Assembly: GCA_022560025.1 (NCBI GenBank)
Contig: JAFISE010000183.1
Location: forward strand, 1 to 60,575
Reading direction: 5' to 3'
Length of the DNA: 60,575 nt
From: Stagonosporopsis chrysanthemi
Lineage: Eukaryota; Ascomycota; Dothideomycetes; Pleosporales; Didymellaceae
Shown: piece by piece, positions 43,892 to 57,500 of the stretch
Numbering within the stretch: the first letter of the stretch is position 1
Layout of the letters: the number at the start of each line of letters is the position of its first letter
Notes under the pieces: model-generated
Database searches by the model: none
Told to the model about the DNA's origin: nothing
The model's input: only the letters and a program-made list of their open reading frames with translations
Position numbers and translations under genes: made by a program

Positions 43892-46170
43892 CTATATAGG
43901 TACTTTACTGTGTAAGAGTCTAGCATTGGCTTTAAGTGCTCGTTGGGTCTGACAGCGTTTGAGAACAAAAAATCCAATCAACAACGTTATCATGATAGCA
44001 ATAATTGCTATCACGCCAACAAGTACAGGTCCCTGTACACTATTTTGATTGTTTCTTAGGATTAAGGACAGTTCGGTTGTAAGCGGCGCTACCTTATCGA
44101 GTTTCTGTCGTTTTATTAGACAATTTGAGCAGCGTTGCCTAGTATAACCTACTATTGCAAACAATCTTCTTCCGACTTAGATCTAGAATCCGTGGCTTCA
44201 CTGTTGTTAGTCGCTCTCTAGCAAGTAAACCTCTGCAGTGCTTTAGCTCAACAGCTCTACTACTGACTATAACTGTACATCTGCATACTTGTATCGAGGT
44301 GGGCTATCTGTATTCAAGTCTGGTTTCTTTGAACGGGAAGAATGTTTAAGTATAATGACTATGCAACACATCTTAATAGAGCTGCGCAGAAAGGAGTCCT
44401 TTGACAGTTTTATAAGATTGAACTAGGCTGTGCAAAATGTTCAGAACCTGTATTATAGATCTAGTCTACGGATACCACAATACAGTTTTCTGTTACCAAA
44501 AGTCTAGCAATAAAGCTCAACGCCCGTCAAAGCAGGCCTCATCTAGGGAATACTAATTGAGCAAATACAAGAGTAGGTCCTTAGAATTGTACTATATTTA
44601 TTCTATCTAGTACAGCACTTTGGCTATCTTATATTTACAACTACACACAAGTGATAATAATCAGTTCAACAACCTGAACATTCTTCGTGACCGTCATGGC
44701 TTTGCGCCCACAACTATAGCAGTTAGTTGAAGGCTGTCATTATAGGGCAGGGATTTGAACCTCTTTATCCCGAAAGCAGTCGTACACAAGAGTGTCGCTG
44801 TCACGAGCAACAGTAATATAGAAACATGTCTCAGTAGAGCTTACGTGGCATTCGAAGCTCAGCAATCCATCACTCAGGTGTAAAGATATTCCTGAACAGT
44901 TCTTAACAAAGAGCCCAGCGTGATAGAACTGTAAATGTTAGAAGAGAACTACAAACAACATGAGTGATGCCCTACGTCTTCAGGTACTTCATAGAAGTAT
45001 TGCACAACCTCAGGGAAGCCCATCAGTAACTTATATACTTCTCCAATTCTGCTATGTATTGTCCCCTTATAATGACAGCGGTAAACATAGAATAGGGGCG
45101 GCTAGAACTTTTCAGGGATCTGTGACCAATCACTAGGTGGGTATGTGTGGCTTTCGAGTATGTGCTCGGAAGACGTGGACGCAAATTCATCTTGCACATC
45201 AGCGTAAGGTATGAGAGCCGGATAATTAATCGTGACCGTGCAGGGAACCTCAGGAAAAGTGAGTGTCTGTGGCAATGGGAGGTAATAAGCATGGTCTGAT
45301 GATTTACTAACATCAGTCTGCGATAGCCCAGTAATCTCCGCGTTCAGGATACCAGGACCATTATTCAAGTAGTCTTGCATAGTGTCTGCGTGCTAATCGC
45401 TTTATCAGTAGCAGAACATTTGTCAGATTGTGGAATTTTTTACTAGTGGTTCAGCAATCGTTGAGTTATATATCTAGATGTGCTGGGACCTTTGAATCTC
45501 TGCATACACGGTTGACCCGCTTTGCTCTGCAAATCAACTAAGCAGGAGAAAAATCAAATCCGCCTCGCTCAATAGTCTGACTTCTGTACTGCACGCGTCG
45601 AAAGCCTCAAGAAGCCTAGCAATGTGGCCAACTGCTTGCATGTAGCTGACGTTGTACTGTGGGTTTAGCGACTAAGCATCAGCTAAGGCCTATATTAGTT
45701 AGCTACTTCTAGTATGACATTTAGTTGAAAGTACTGGTGTATCGTCACTGTGAGAAACTTTGATTTTGGCAAGATGATCCCTAAAGTCCTGGGTTGAGGG
45801 TTGCCCAAAGTAGACAAAAGTAGACTGATATCTGATGTTTCTGAACCGCTAAACTGGATCGTGTTCCTAGTCTTGTGAGTATAGGGGCGGGGGATCATGC
45901 AAGTCCTGAGATTGGTATTCCATGGTGAATTTGTAATTAGCTAGGTGTGATGACCATGTCCTGCACTTATAACATGATGTTCCGGAGTTAAACCTACGCA
46001 TAGACTACCTAGGCAGTTGAAGTTGGTAGCGTTGCATCCCGGTCCACCAGTAACCGGAACCTGGCAACTAAATCCTAGAGTCTGAAATATGTTACCAGGG
46101 TCCCAGCGAAGGTCGGCGGCTAACAAGCGACAGACTTCCTGAAGCTCTCTAGTTTGTACATGTGCTTATG
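43892..46170 (-). pseudogene. Degraded gene for a Cys-containing, membrane-anchored protein
   Basis: Minus-strand sequence reads as protein in pieces separated by stops. An N-terminal part (ELQEVCRLLAADLRWDP, GGPGCNATNFNCLGSLCVGL) looks like an extracellular Cys-containing region. Then follow a middle part (SLNPQYNVSYMQAVGHIARL, FDACSTEVRLLSEADLIFLL), a part at 45380-45102 (LPLPQTLTFPEVPCTVTINY) in another frame, and near 43930-44030 a typical transmembrane segment (PVLVGVIAIIAIMITLLIGF) with a basic stop-transfer. Stops are mostly TAA/TAG where Gln or Trp would fit. Whether all pieces belong to one gene is uncertain, and 44165-45020 shows nothing I can read. Confidence 0.4.
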
Positions 46171-46270
46171 AATCAACCAGCGTCTGCTTACTAGTCTAGT
46201 AAGCGCTCTATGCGCAGGTGGCGTCCGAGCTTTTCTAGTGAATCTACCTAAGAAAATAGACTTTCCCTAG

Positions 46271-47190
46271 ATGTGTTTGCGAGCGCAACTAAGTGTACAG
46301 ATGCGCAACATAGAGCAACAGCTAGTATATTTAGCTATGCGCATGTTGTGTGTAACCTCTGACTTTAGAGACCAGCTTTTTGACATGCTTACACCAGTGG
46401 ATCTGAGCGCGCTTATTTACGCGTTAGATCTAAGGATCTCAGACGCCCAATCAAGAAAATACATGCAGCTGTAGAGGCAATTCTTTGTTAATAAACAATA
46501 GGCATTGTGCAAGATATCTAGTAGTTACGAGATCTTCTTTATTAGAAACAATCTTATAACAATGCTACAGTAGATTAAGAGCCCAAAAACAATGAACTTA
46601 AAGAGGAGGAACCTAAACGTAGATTTGAGAATCATTAGTCTGGTCGCGTCGCGCAGACACCGCCTCTAGTCCTACAAGAATTACGAATATGTTATCTAAG
46701 AGGCACAAAAGCATTATACCTATTTTGCAGAAGACAACAGCTTTAAACAGACGTTAGAGTATAGCATTTGTGCTAGGTTCTGCAACATTATTATGGAAAA
46801 AGATCCTTATAACAGTCGCACAGCGCTATCAACCTAGCTCAACCTTACAGTTACAAGTGCAATCAAATACAGAGCTATTAGTGCGGATCTTCCTGTCTCT
46901 CCTATCAGAATTCGGTCAGACATGACTACTGCATTCTATCATGGTCTACCATCTATGCAGCAGCACTAATTCCTAGATAGAAGCTTTAGAGCTTATGCAG
47001 GCGCAGTACTAGATATTTGTACAGCGTCGTGCCTAGACTTATTGCTTAGGCACAGCTGGTCTAGTTTTAGGAAGGTCTTAAAAGTAGCAGATTGTGTTGC
47101 TAGCACAGGTGCCTATATATTCCAGGAACACAGCATGTACAATAGCTTAGACGTCTTAGATTCTAAAGTGTAGCTACAATCTAGATCATT
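46271..47190 (+). pseudogene. Relic of an unrecognised protein gene with RIP-type stops
   Basis: A single plus-strand frame can be followed for about 900 nt through several TAG/TAA codons. The start has an F-box-like phrase (MLTPVDLSALIYALDL); later pieces read KHYTYFAEDNSFKQTLEYSI, NLTVTSAIKYRAISADLPV, MTTAFYHGLPSMQQH and CLDLLLRHSWSSFRKVLKVA. Absence of frameshifts and the exclusive use of TAG/TAA point to inactivation by C-to-T/G-to-A changes. Family not identified with confidence. Confidence 0.5.
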
Positions 47191-47583
47191 GGTACAAGCT
47201 ACAGTTCTGTGTACGTTTAGCAATTTTGGCGATAGTGCATATTAAAGGGTAACAGGCAACTGCGAGAGAAGTAGGTCTCTAGGCTAAGTATTAAACCAAG
47301 ACCTGCAGCAGTATTTAATGACAATATAAAGAGATAGATTAAAAAGAGTTCTAAGAACTTAAGATAGCTCTAATCTTAAGTAATTATAATTTGTAAAGTT
47401 TTTTGATTTTTCTAATGTCTACATGCTTCTAATGCTGTAATTACATAGTGCCTTCCTAAAGCATAATATGGGCTCCCTTGCCTGCACGTAGGGTCTGCGA
47501 CTCTGCTCTAGCAAGCGCTTGCTCTAAGATTGCCCCAAGTTCAAGTTTGACGGACAGCGCTGTAAGTTGCGGATTCTAGGGTT

Positions 47584-47960
47584 CTAGGGTCTGTTCAGCG
47601 AGTCAGCTTCAATTGTAACGCGGATCTTTACAGGAGCGTCAATCAAGACCTTACGTTCGTGCAGCTCATAGCTGCAATGCCCAGATGTATCTGTTTCTTG
47701 TTGTAACCTGGCCTGTTCTGCCCTATGTTCATCAAGTGCAGCGTATACGTCGTGGCATGTCTTCTGCCACTGCGCCAACTCATTTAAGACCTTGTACAGC
47801 CGAGCTTCCAACTCCGCATAACAACTCTTCTCGTTCGCCAGCTCTCCTTAGGTCTAGTTGTAGGTCTATATCTCCCACTCGAGAATCTAGGACAGTTGCA
47901 AGTACAAATTTAGCTGTAGGTAACCTTGTATAGTCGGCTGTAGCAGATATGCAGGCCATG
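47584..47960 (-). pseudogene. Coiled-coil protein fragment, decayed
   Basis: Minus-strand frame reading ELANEKSCYAELEARLYKVL, NELAQWQKTCHDVYAALDEH, RAEQARLQQETD and HERKVLIDAPVKIRVTIEAD before a TAG. The heptad-like Leu/Ala pattern indicates a coiled coil. Upstream, the same frame has several TAG/TGA-free pieces broken by TAG (EWEI-stop-TYN). No ATG is visible. It could be from a mobile element or a host gene. Confidence 0.4.
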
Positions 47961-48384
47961 TTAGGGTGTGCGCAAGCTCAACAGGCTTAGTATCAGAACT
48001 GTGCAGCTCTGTCTAACGCCGACGCCAGGAAAGGGATAGGAGATGAACTGTAGACAAGGATGTAGACATAGTGTATAAGTGCGCTGTACTTTGTGCACAG
48101 CTTGATAATTAGTTAAGCAATAGAGTGAGAGTTGTGTAGAGTGATCTAGGTAGAAGAGAATACTATCAGGCTACAGTATTTATGTTTAGCGGATTAAACT
48201 TTCCCTGCTATCAGTATGCAGGCCTAAAACTAGTTGTCCCCTCTTGTGCAGAAACAGGTTACAGTATCTAGAAAACAGGCTCAAGACGATAGCTCTTAGA
48301 CTAGGTTTGAGGATATAAGTAGATCAGCTATGCTGTAGTAATAGTCTTGACCACTCTGAAATAGCAACCAAGATCCTATTAGAG

Positions 48385-48402
48385 GTGGCGTTAAAACGCC
48401 AC
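48385..48402. other. Perfect 8-bp-arm palindrome
   Basis: GTGGCGTT and AACGCCAC separated by two A. It lies where composition changes from decayed genic sequence to the AT-rich desert. No function can be assigned. Confidence 0.4.
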
Positions 48403-48599
48403 TAGTGCCATCCTTAACCCCAAGCTCCACATGCGCTAGCCCTATTACATAAATTAGAAGACACAGCATCTATACCTCTACAAGAAGATCCCTAGGAAGT
48501 ATTAGACTACTTAGGGGACTTGCTGCAGGGGAAATATATATAGGCTTTGTGCCTTAATCAAGGAAGCTTAGCAATAGTTAGGTGCCTAAGCTAGGAAGA

Positions 48600-51500
48600 T
48601 AGTAGGAGCGAATTAAAGAAGGTCTATTAGTGCTGCAACTATCTAAATATTGCCTTAATTAAACAAGTATTTAAAACAAGCAACACTATGTATTTTAAGT
48701 ATAACTACATGCAATATACTTTAGAAGAAATGCTCTGTGTCTGTTGCAAACCTAAAGAATTGCACATCTAGGTTATAGCTAGTTTAGTTTGTAGCATTAT
48801 TAAACTTTAAAGGCAACATTGTACTAACAAGGTATTAGATATTTCTTGCTATTAAATATATTGCTACTTAAAGAGTTGCTTATAACGCAGTATTGCTAGC
48901 TTCTATTTAACTATGTAGCTATATAGGGCAGCCTTAGCTTAGTACGTAATAGTTTAATTAGCTAGAAACATTTAATCTAATAACAGTAGCAAATTTTAAC
49001 AAGTGTACATAGAAGACTAACTTAAAAAATTGCAACTTAGAATATCTTAGCATTGTTGTTTTAGAATGTATAAAAGGCGCCCCTAATACTAATCTTTAAG
49101 ATATTACTAACGTCTGTTTGCAGCGCTAATCTAATAAGTTGTTTAGAATTAATTAAGGCAAGAAATAGAGTAGGTGCAAGCTACTTATTAATTTTCTTAA
49201 CTAATACTTTAACAAAAATATCTTAACAGAGATAAAGCTAGAGAAGCAGGTATGTAGTACAGTTCAAGCTAATATTGTACCTGCTAATAAGTATAGTATT
49301 AGTTTATTAAAAGTAAACTAGAGTATTCTATACTCTTTTTATTTTTAGAGATAGCTTAGGTTAAATACTTTACTCTTTAGCGCCTAACAGCACGTAAATC
49401 TTAGTACAGTACAGTCTGTTAGAGTAAGAACTTAAAGCGCTTAGTACTAGTTTCTATAAGCAGTATTTAGACTTTAGGCTATAAGAAAGATCTCTGTCTA
49501 TATATTTACACATAAAGAACTGTTAAAGAGTAAAGCTTAAGCCTTACACACTAATATTGCTAATTCTTTCTTTTACTAGTTATAAGTACCTTTATATCTT
49601 CTAGCAAAACCTTGCTAGAGGCAAAGTCTAAATTAAGTGCACCTGCATTTAATTTCTACTTTAACCTAACAAGCAGCGCTTTCTACCTATAGTATGCACA
49701 GCTTAATATATATAGCTAGCAGTTTAGTTAAGACATAATCTCTTAAGACTATAACTTTGCAGAGCAGTAGTTTAACTTCTAGAATAGAAGTCTTCCTTTG
49801 TTTAGATACTTAGAAGTTACTAATTCTTAGCAAATCTAAACTGTGCAGCAGAAAGCAAGCCTTAATTCCTTAAAAGCTAGTCTAAGTATAGTCTTTAAAT
49901 TAATTAAGGCACTTAAAGACAACTATTAAGAGAGAATCTAGTAGGTTAAGTAGTTAGTAGCTCTTAAAAGAACTTAAACAAATTAGTTAACGTGTAATAG
50001 TAAGCTTGCAGAGGCTACAAGAGCAAGAAACAGTCTTTAACAAGACTTTAAGGCGATTACAACCTAGACACAGCAGCTAGCAATATAGGCTAACAACTTC
50101 TAGCCTATACCTACTGCAGAATTACAATGCAATAGTAGCAGTAAGTTACACTTAATAAAGATAAAGATAGAAGTAAGTAGTAAAGTTAGGTTACCTAGTA
50201 ATAAATATCTATACTCTAGTAACTAGTTACTGTAAACAGAGTTAACGTATAGGCAGTATATATAAAAAGTATATTGCCTAGCTAGATAAATAAATATATT
50301 TATTTAGTTCTTTTTTACACTCTAGTTAAAATAAAGTTTTGTAACAATATATAGATTTCTTTTACTACCCTACTTATATAATTAGTCTATTGTAAACTAA
50401 TATACTTTAAGTTTATTTACCTTAATCTTTTTAAAGCTTATATAAATTAATATTGCAGTTATAGACTTATACTAAATAGGTATTTGCCCTATTAGTACAC
50501 ACAGTATTCTGCACTTAAAAGCTTAATATTGCTAAGTTTTTAGATTGTAAAAGACAGAGTAATTTACAGTACTTTAAAAGAGCATAGCATTTCTATGTAT
50601 ATTAAACTTCTACAGATCTACAAAGCGACCTTTATATTACTATAGTAAGAACGTTAGTAGCTTACTAAGCACAGGTATTAATTAGTAGTTTGTAAGCTTA
50701 CCCCTATATATAGCGCGCTATAGCCTAAGAGAGTCTTATATATAAACAAGGTAAGAAGTGCTGCTTAGCTCTTTTATTAAGTATTAAGTTGCAGCAACTT
50801 TTAAAATATATCTAAAGTTGTGTATAAAAAACAATTAATTATATAAAAATTACTCTTAGTATATACTAGAGAAGTGTGCAAAGTCTTTTTAATCTAATAC
50901 TACACATTAAGGACTGCTCTTAACTATAAGTAAAATTAGAAGCAAGCTATAGGCTAGCGTACTAGACTTAAAGAGGTTAATCTAATCTTACTAAAGACTG
51001 TACAGGCTAATTTAGTGCAAAATCTGTAGCAAGAACAAGTAGTAGACAAGCTAGGCTTTAGTAAGCTGTACAGAAACAGTATGTTTTTCTAGTATAGAAA
51101 GTACTTTCTAAGACATTGTATAGCTATAGAAGCTGTACAAGAGACTTGTGTACAAACACCTAATATAAAATAAGTAGTAAGATGTTAGAATCTTATAGAC
51201 TATATAGAATAGCTGCGTATATTAGCTATAGGTCTGTAAATACTCTTAAGACACATGTTTATATATCCTGCACAGGATTATTGTACACAAGAGCTAATAG
51301 AGAATAAAGAGCAATTTAGCCTATTTTTTAATTGCTATACAGAAAAAATACACAACTTAGTTATAGTACTAATATAAAGTAAAGCAACTAACTACAAAAA
51401 CTATATAGAATAGTTACGTACTTCTGTAATAAAATAGTGTGTTAATAGTTAATAACAAAGGTATAGTTAGCAAGTTATATATAGACAGCGCTTTGTAACT

Positions 51501-54500
51501 ATGCTGTATTATTAGTATATATATATACCTTTGTAAATTATGTATCTAAAAGAGCTGTATAAGCTTAAAAAAAATCTACTATAGCTTTTACACTTTTAGG
51601 TATAAGTAAGTAGAAAAAGGTTATATTTAAGAACGTGTATAGATATAAATATATATAGATATAAGATATATTATAAGCTTAGTAACACTTATTAGCTATT
51701 CTTAGAAGCAACTATCTTGTAAGATTTGTTTGCAGTATTTATCTGTAGCCTAGAGAGCTCTATAAGCAATACAGCACATTAACGCGCTTCTAAGCTTTCT
51801 TCTTATAAAAAAGAGATAATATTGTCTTTTCTTTAGTTTTCTAACACTAGGTAGCTAATAAGATAATTTATTTGTAAGCAACGTGTTTCTAATTGCTTTA
51901 ACGCAGCTAAAAGCTTTTGTTCTTTACAATACTTTGTATGCTAACAAATGTAAAGATCTATGTTTATACACAGGTGCAAATTATATTCTCTAGCAATACG
52001 TTCTATTATAGCTTGCAAGCAGCCTACTAAGTTATTATAGTTAGTGTATCTTTAGCTTTTAGACAACTACACAGGTTAGTTATGCTATATTAAAGAAGTA
52101 AGTACCTACTACCTAGTTAAATCTGTTCTTGCTGTTATAAAGTATAGTTGTTAAGGCACTTGCTAATTAGATAAATTAAGAGTAAGTAAAAACGCTGTAC
52201 AAAGCTAGTAAAAGGGTATAAGTATTAATTTGCTTAAGAACTTTAAGCACCTAGCTTTTGCTAGATCTTTATTATTAGACGCTATTTATAGAATAACTAG
52301 CTAGCGTCTACACCTATCTTCTTAGGTAAATCTTAACCTAGAAACCTAGTCTATGTAGTATTTGTCTAGCTTATACACACTGCTTACTAAGTAGATATTG
52401 TAAGGGCTATTTCTTACAGTACACTGTACACAATTTTTAAAGTTTAGACTACTATAAGCTGCAAGTAGTTAGATATTACTTTTTTTAGTTTTGCTACTAA
52501 ACACGTACTAGAGACAAGCATACTACCTGCTTTAGCATTCTATTCTTCTTATAATAGCTTAGTAAACTTAAGCTTTTTTATTATAATATAGACGTTATTA
52601 GTTTTATTTATTGTATCTACTACAAGAGTAGTATTAGTATTATTACTAGGTACAAATAGATACACTATAATAATCTCTTAACTATCTATCTTTTTAAGTC
52701 TTTTTAAGAATTTAGAAGCTTAAAGAATTTAATCTATAAATAAATCAACTTAATATTCTAGAAAGGAGCTAGACATACCTAGTAGCTTAAGTAACTACAC
52801 TAATAAAAGCCTTCTTAAGCAGGTAGTCTGTGTATTATAAGCTAAAAGCAGGTACCTAGCTATATTAAGCTGTACAGCAAGGCCTAGACTACTTAATAGA
52901 AAAAGAACTGTATTGTGTTTAATAAACTTCTTAGTCTCTACACTTCTATAAAGGCTATCTAGAATTGCTTATATTATGTTATTACTAATATCTAGCTAAC
53001 GTGTAAATTTATTACAAGCTTAGGCAAGTAGAGTTATAGTTTTTAATTGTTTATACTTATTATAAATAGCCTATGTAATTATAAAAGAGTAGCTCTTAAT
53101 AAGACTAAAGCTAAAGTATTAAGAACTAAGAAGACATAGATATATATACTAACTAGGCAGGACCTTCTATAGACGCTTAACATTTACTTCTATTTAGAAT
53201 ATGTCTTTATTTAGGTTTAATTAAGAGTACCTTTTTACTAAAGCTTAAAAGCTAGAGAAAGACTCTATATTTTAGTAGATATAAAAGATTAGCTATAAGC
53301 TTTTCTGTAAAAGTAAAAAGCTAGTAGAAGTCTAAAGATATATTTTAATATATATATTTAGTTAGCAAATATAAATCTATAAAAGAACTAGAAAGGCTAT
53401 AGATATAATAGCATGCGTTTTAAAGAAGATCTTGTATATATAATAATAAATAAAGACAGCTAAAGTAAGTGTAATAGTACTTACAAGTAACAAGAGCTAT
53501 TATAGTTAGTTAGTAGAGTAATACACTATTTCTAATTACTTACTAATAGGTTTAAAGCTATTAGTCTTATAGATACTTCTAGCTATAAAAGTTCTAGTGT
53601 CCTGTAAATGTACCTTTTAATAAGTATAAGTTAGCTAACCTAGCAGTGTAAGACACTAATATTAGAATATAGAAGCTAAAACAATCTATCTAGTATAAAG
53701 TTACTACCTTTACTAAAGTATAAGCTAACAAGATTTGTAATATATAGTTATATAATACAGAGAGAAAGCTTGTATTGTAAGTAAACTGCTAGGACTAAAT
53801 ATACTATGTTTCTAACTAACAGTATTATAATAGTAATACTTGCTATTATAGTTACGTTTGTGCTACTATTGTATTAGAACACTATTAAGGAATATACTAG
53901 CTATTTAGACGCTAGAAGTAATATACGCTCTTATACTTAAAATACTAAGGATTAGTACAGCTTCTAGCATAACAAGATTGCAATTGCTAAGCTATAAGCA
54001 AGAGTATATATATAAGTAGTTTGCATAATATATATAAAAGTCTTAAGAGTAATTAACAAGTTAATAATCTCTTTAAATATTTTATTTAACTCTTTTAATA
54101 GCAAACAAGGTTCTATATTCTTAGAACAGTTAAAAGTATACTAACAACTTGTTACCTAGATTGTGTTGCTAGAAGTTAGTTACGCTGCGTGATTAGACAC
54201 AATTTAACAAATTAACGCTAGTGCTAACAATTAGCTTTTTAAGTCTGCCTTGCTGCTGCTGTAACTAAAAATAATTTAACTATGTAATAACTTCTAAGAA
54301 TATAACTATTGCGTAAGTTTACTTTGTACAACTATAAACTATTCTTAGAAATATAAATTTAGGTCTTTATTTATTACTAACATGCTTAAAAGTCTTCTAG
54401 CTAATATTACCTAATCTTTTAAGACTTGTACAGACAGTATTTTTAAAAAAGCTTCTAAGCTTTATAATATAGACAGCTCTATTTGTATTACAATTGTTGT

Positions 54501-57500
54501 TAAGAGACTTAAGCAACGTCTAATAATCTTTAGCACTAAAAGATATATTGCTTAGCTATACAATATAATAGACAAATATGTAACTATTTTTTTCTTAGTC
54601 TAAATATAAAGCTTAGGCTAAAAGCAAGAAGATATATAATTAATTAGCAGTGCTAAAACACTCTGTATATTTTTAAAGCCTTAAGTATAGATTGTCTAAA
54701 GGTTATATTTGCATTATTAAGACCTAATACTCTCTACTAATTTTATCTAACAAACCTAGTAGCCTAGAAGGCATTCTTTGCCCTAAGCCTTAGAATATAG
54801 GCATCTTACCTTTATCTTTACCTTTTCTATACAACAGACTAAGCACTCTAGATAGTATGCTTTAACTTAAGTCCTTATATATAGACTACTTACAGTCTTC
54901 TTTACTTGTATTTTATATATCCTAGACAGCTAGCCTACTACTAAATATAGAGGATATAGTACTCTTGTTAAAAAAAAAACAAAGAAAAATAGAAATAGTA
55001 TATATATAAGAGAGTATAAATAAATATAAATTCTCTAGAAGTTATATCTATGCCTATTAATTATATATTTTCTTATTTCTAAGTATACTAGGCTTATTAT
55101 CTATACTTTATTAATGCGTACTTATATTCTATATTATAGATAATAGATTAGTTATATATACAAGAGTAGATAGATAATACTTTCTATAAATACTTTTAAA
55201 GCTTATAAGAGCCTAAAGGTTTAAGTTTAATACCTTTTAATACTTCTTACGCTGTTGTAAAACTAACGCAAGATTACTTAAGCTTGTTAAGGTGTTAATA
55301 TAGTTAGGCCCTAACAGACTCTTAGTTTTCTTAAGCAATAGTTAGCAAAGATGTTTAGAAATCCTATAGTTTCTGTAGTATTAAAGAGCAAGTGCTAAGT
55401 TACTTATACTTGCAAGCGTAAATTAGTAGCTAGAACTAAGAATAACCTAATAACTTAAGAATAAATACTAATTTAGTCTTAGAGCCTCTTTGTAGAGCTC
55501 TTAGCTTAATAGTACACCTGCAAAGATTATAATACTTGTTAAAGTCTTCTTATAAAAAGAGCCTAGGAGCCTTTCTTTAAGTACAACTACTTTTTTAATT
55601 ACTTTACAAGCTAGCTCTACTTTACTAATCTTCTAGAAATACTATGCAATGTTTATAAATAGATCTGTCTATATCTTAAAAGATTTATTTCTAGTAGGTA
55701 TAGAGTTATACATGCTAAGAGCGCTTAAGAAAAGTTGCTAATATTAACTTTAGTTCTTAAAATCTCTTATAAGAAAATATTGCATAAGAAAATCTAGCTA
55801 GAGCTTAAGAAGTAAAGTTATTGTGTTTTTAGGTTCTATTTATTATTTAAAGCTATTAGTTAATAGCACTACCTGTAAGCACTTATAAGTACTGTACTAT
55901 AGCAGTAATTATAAACTTAAAGTAAATCTTTGCTTTAACTTTAAACAATATATATTAAGTAATTCTAAAAGCAATGTAAAATCCTGTGCTAGCTGTAAAA
56001 AATACTGTTATTGCCTTAGTACTTTTAAAGTTAGATGCAGCTTTTATAATCTTCTATATACTTAATACTAATATTTAAGGTATAGAGTTTAGTTATAGGT
56101 TTTAAAAGCGCTTACAAGACTATACTATATATAATATATCTTTGTTTACAGAAATCTATAATAAGTATACAATTATTATAATATACTTATATTATAAACT
56201 TAATAGCTATTGCAACAGCTAATATTAAGTTATAATAACTACTTTTAAAGAATTTAACTTTAATATGCTTTTCTTGCACTAAGCATATTGTTTTAGGCTA
56301 ATTAATCCTTGCTTATAAACTAAAGACCTTAGCAACTTATTTAACTTTATTCAGTCTTAAGACCTATATAACTATAACTACCTATAGTACTACTTTTAAG
56401 TTGCTCTAGCTATACTACTATAGTATTATCTAGGACTAAGTCTTTATAGTGTATTAAGCAAAGGCCTGCAATATTAGAATTTTAAGATTCTAGTCTCTAG
56501 AAGGAATAGCATCTTATAAGTGCTGCTTCTTATTAAACTAATAATTAATATTAAGAAAAGAGTAAAGTAGATTAAGAAGTATAAGACAACTAAGGTTTTA
56601 TATTTGTATTAATTCTAACATAGTTGTAAGTAAATAATAATTTTAGCAGATAACCTATTAAACTGCTATACAGACGCAGTAACTCTCTTCTTAGCTATAG
56701 CACTTGCTAATAGTGTTTTAAACAGTATTTCTAAATTTAGTAATCGTAATAGTTATAATATTTCTGCCTAGCTAGCATAGACTATACTTCTAGTTTGCAT
56801 AGACTGTAAGAACCTTCTAGTAATAAGGCAAGTAGGTGCAAAATCTAGAATTATATCTTTTTACGCTATAAGAGGCTTAGCCTTATACAAGATAATACAG
56901 GCCTAGATTAATAAAGGCAATAATCTAGAATTCTCTAAGGTATTGCAATTAGACATTAAGAACACAGTAGCGCATAAACAACAATATAAAGACTATAACT
57001 ACTAAATTAAGTATTTTTAGGCTAATTAAATATAAGTATAAAGTATTGTATTAATTTAGATAATTTGTGTATAACAAGTTAGCTTTTAAATTAATTATAG
57101 CCTTTACTTATTAGGAGATCTTAAGGATTAGATGTGTTAAGCCTTTTCTACAATAAACTTGTTGCTAATTTCTAAGTTTTTAACTCTAATGCTGTTAAAA
57201 GAGCTAATTATATAATTACTGTCTTTAATACTGTTAGTTGCTAGCTTAAGTATAATAAGTTGCGTAGGACTATAATCTCTAATCTCTATAGAAAGCATAT
57301 ATTCTTAAATTAAATCTTAGACATTATTAAAGCTTTTAAGTAGGCTGTAGCAGAAACTAATTACAAGCTATATTTTGCTAATACTACCTCTGCTCTAGAC
57401 AGCAGCTATCTATAGTGCTTAATATATCTACTAAGGTAAGTAAAGGCCTTACTAAAAAAAAACTTATATTCTACTTCTACTAAATTAGATAGAATTCTGT

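Noticed and set aside
44725..44775. tRNA-like B box (GGTTCAAATCC on the minus strand)
   Set aside because: The flanking bases do not form a T-arm stem and no A box, anticodon arm or acceptor stem can be drawn.
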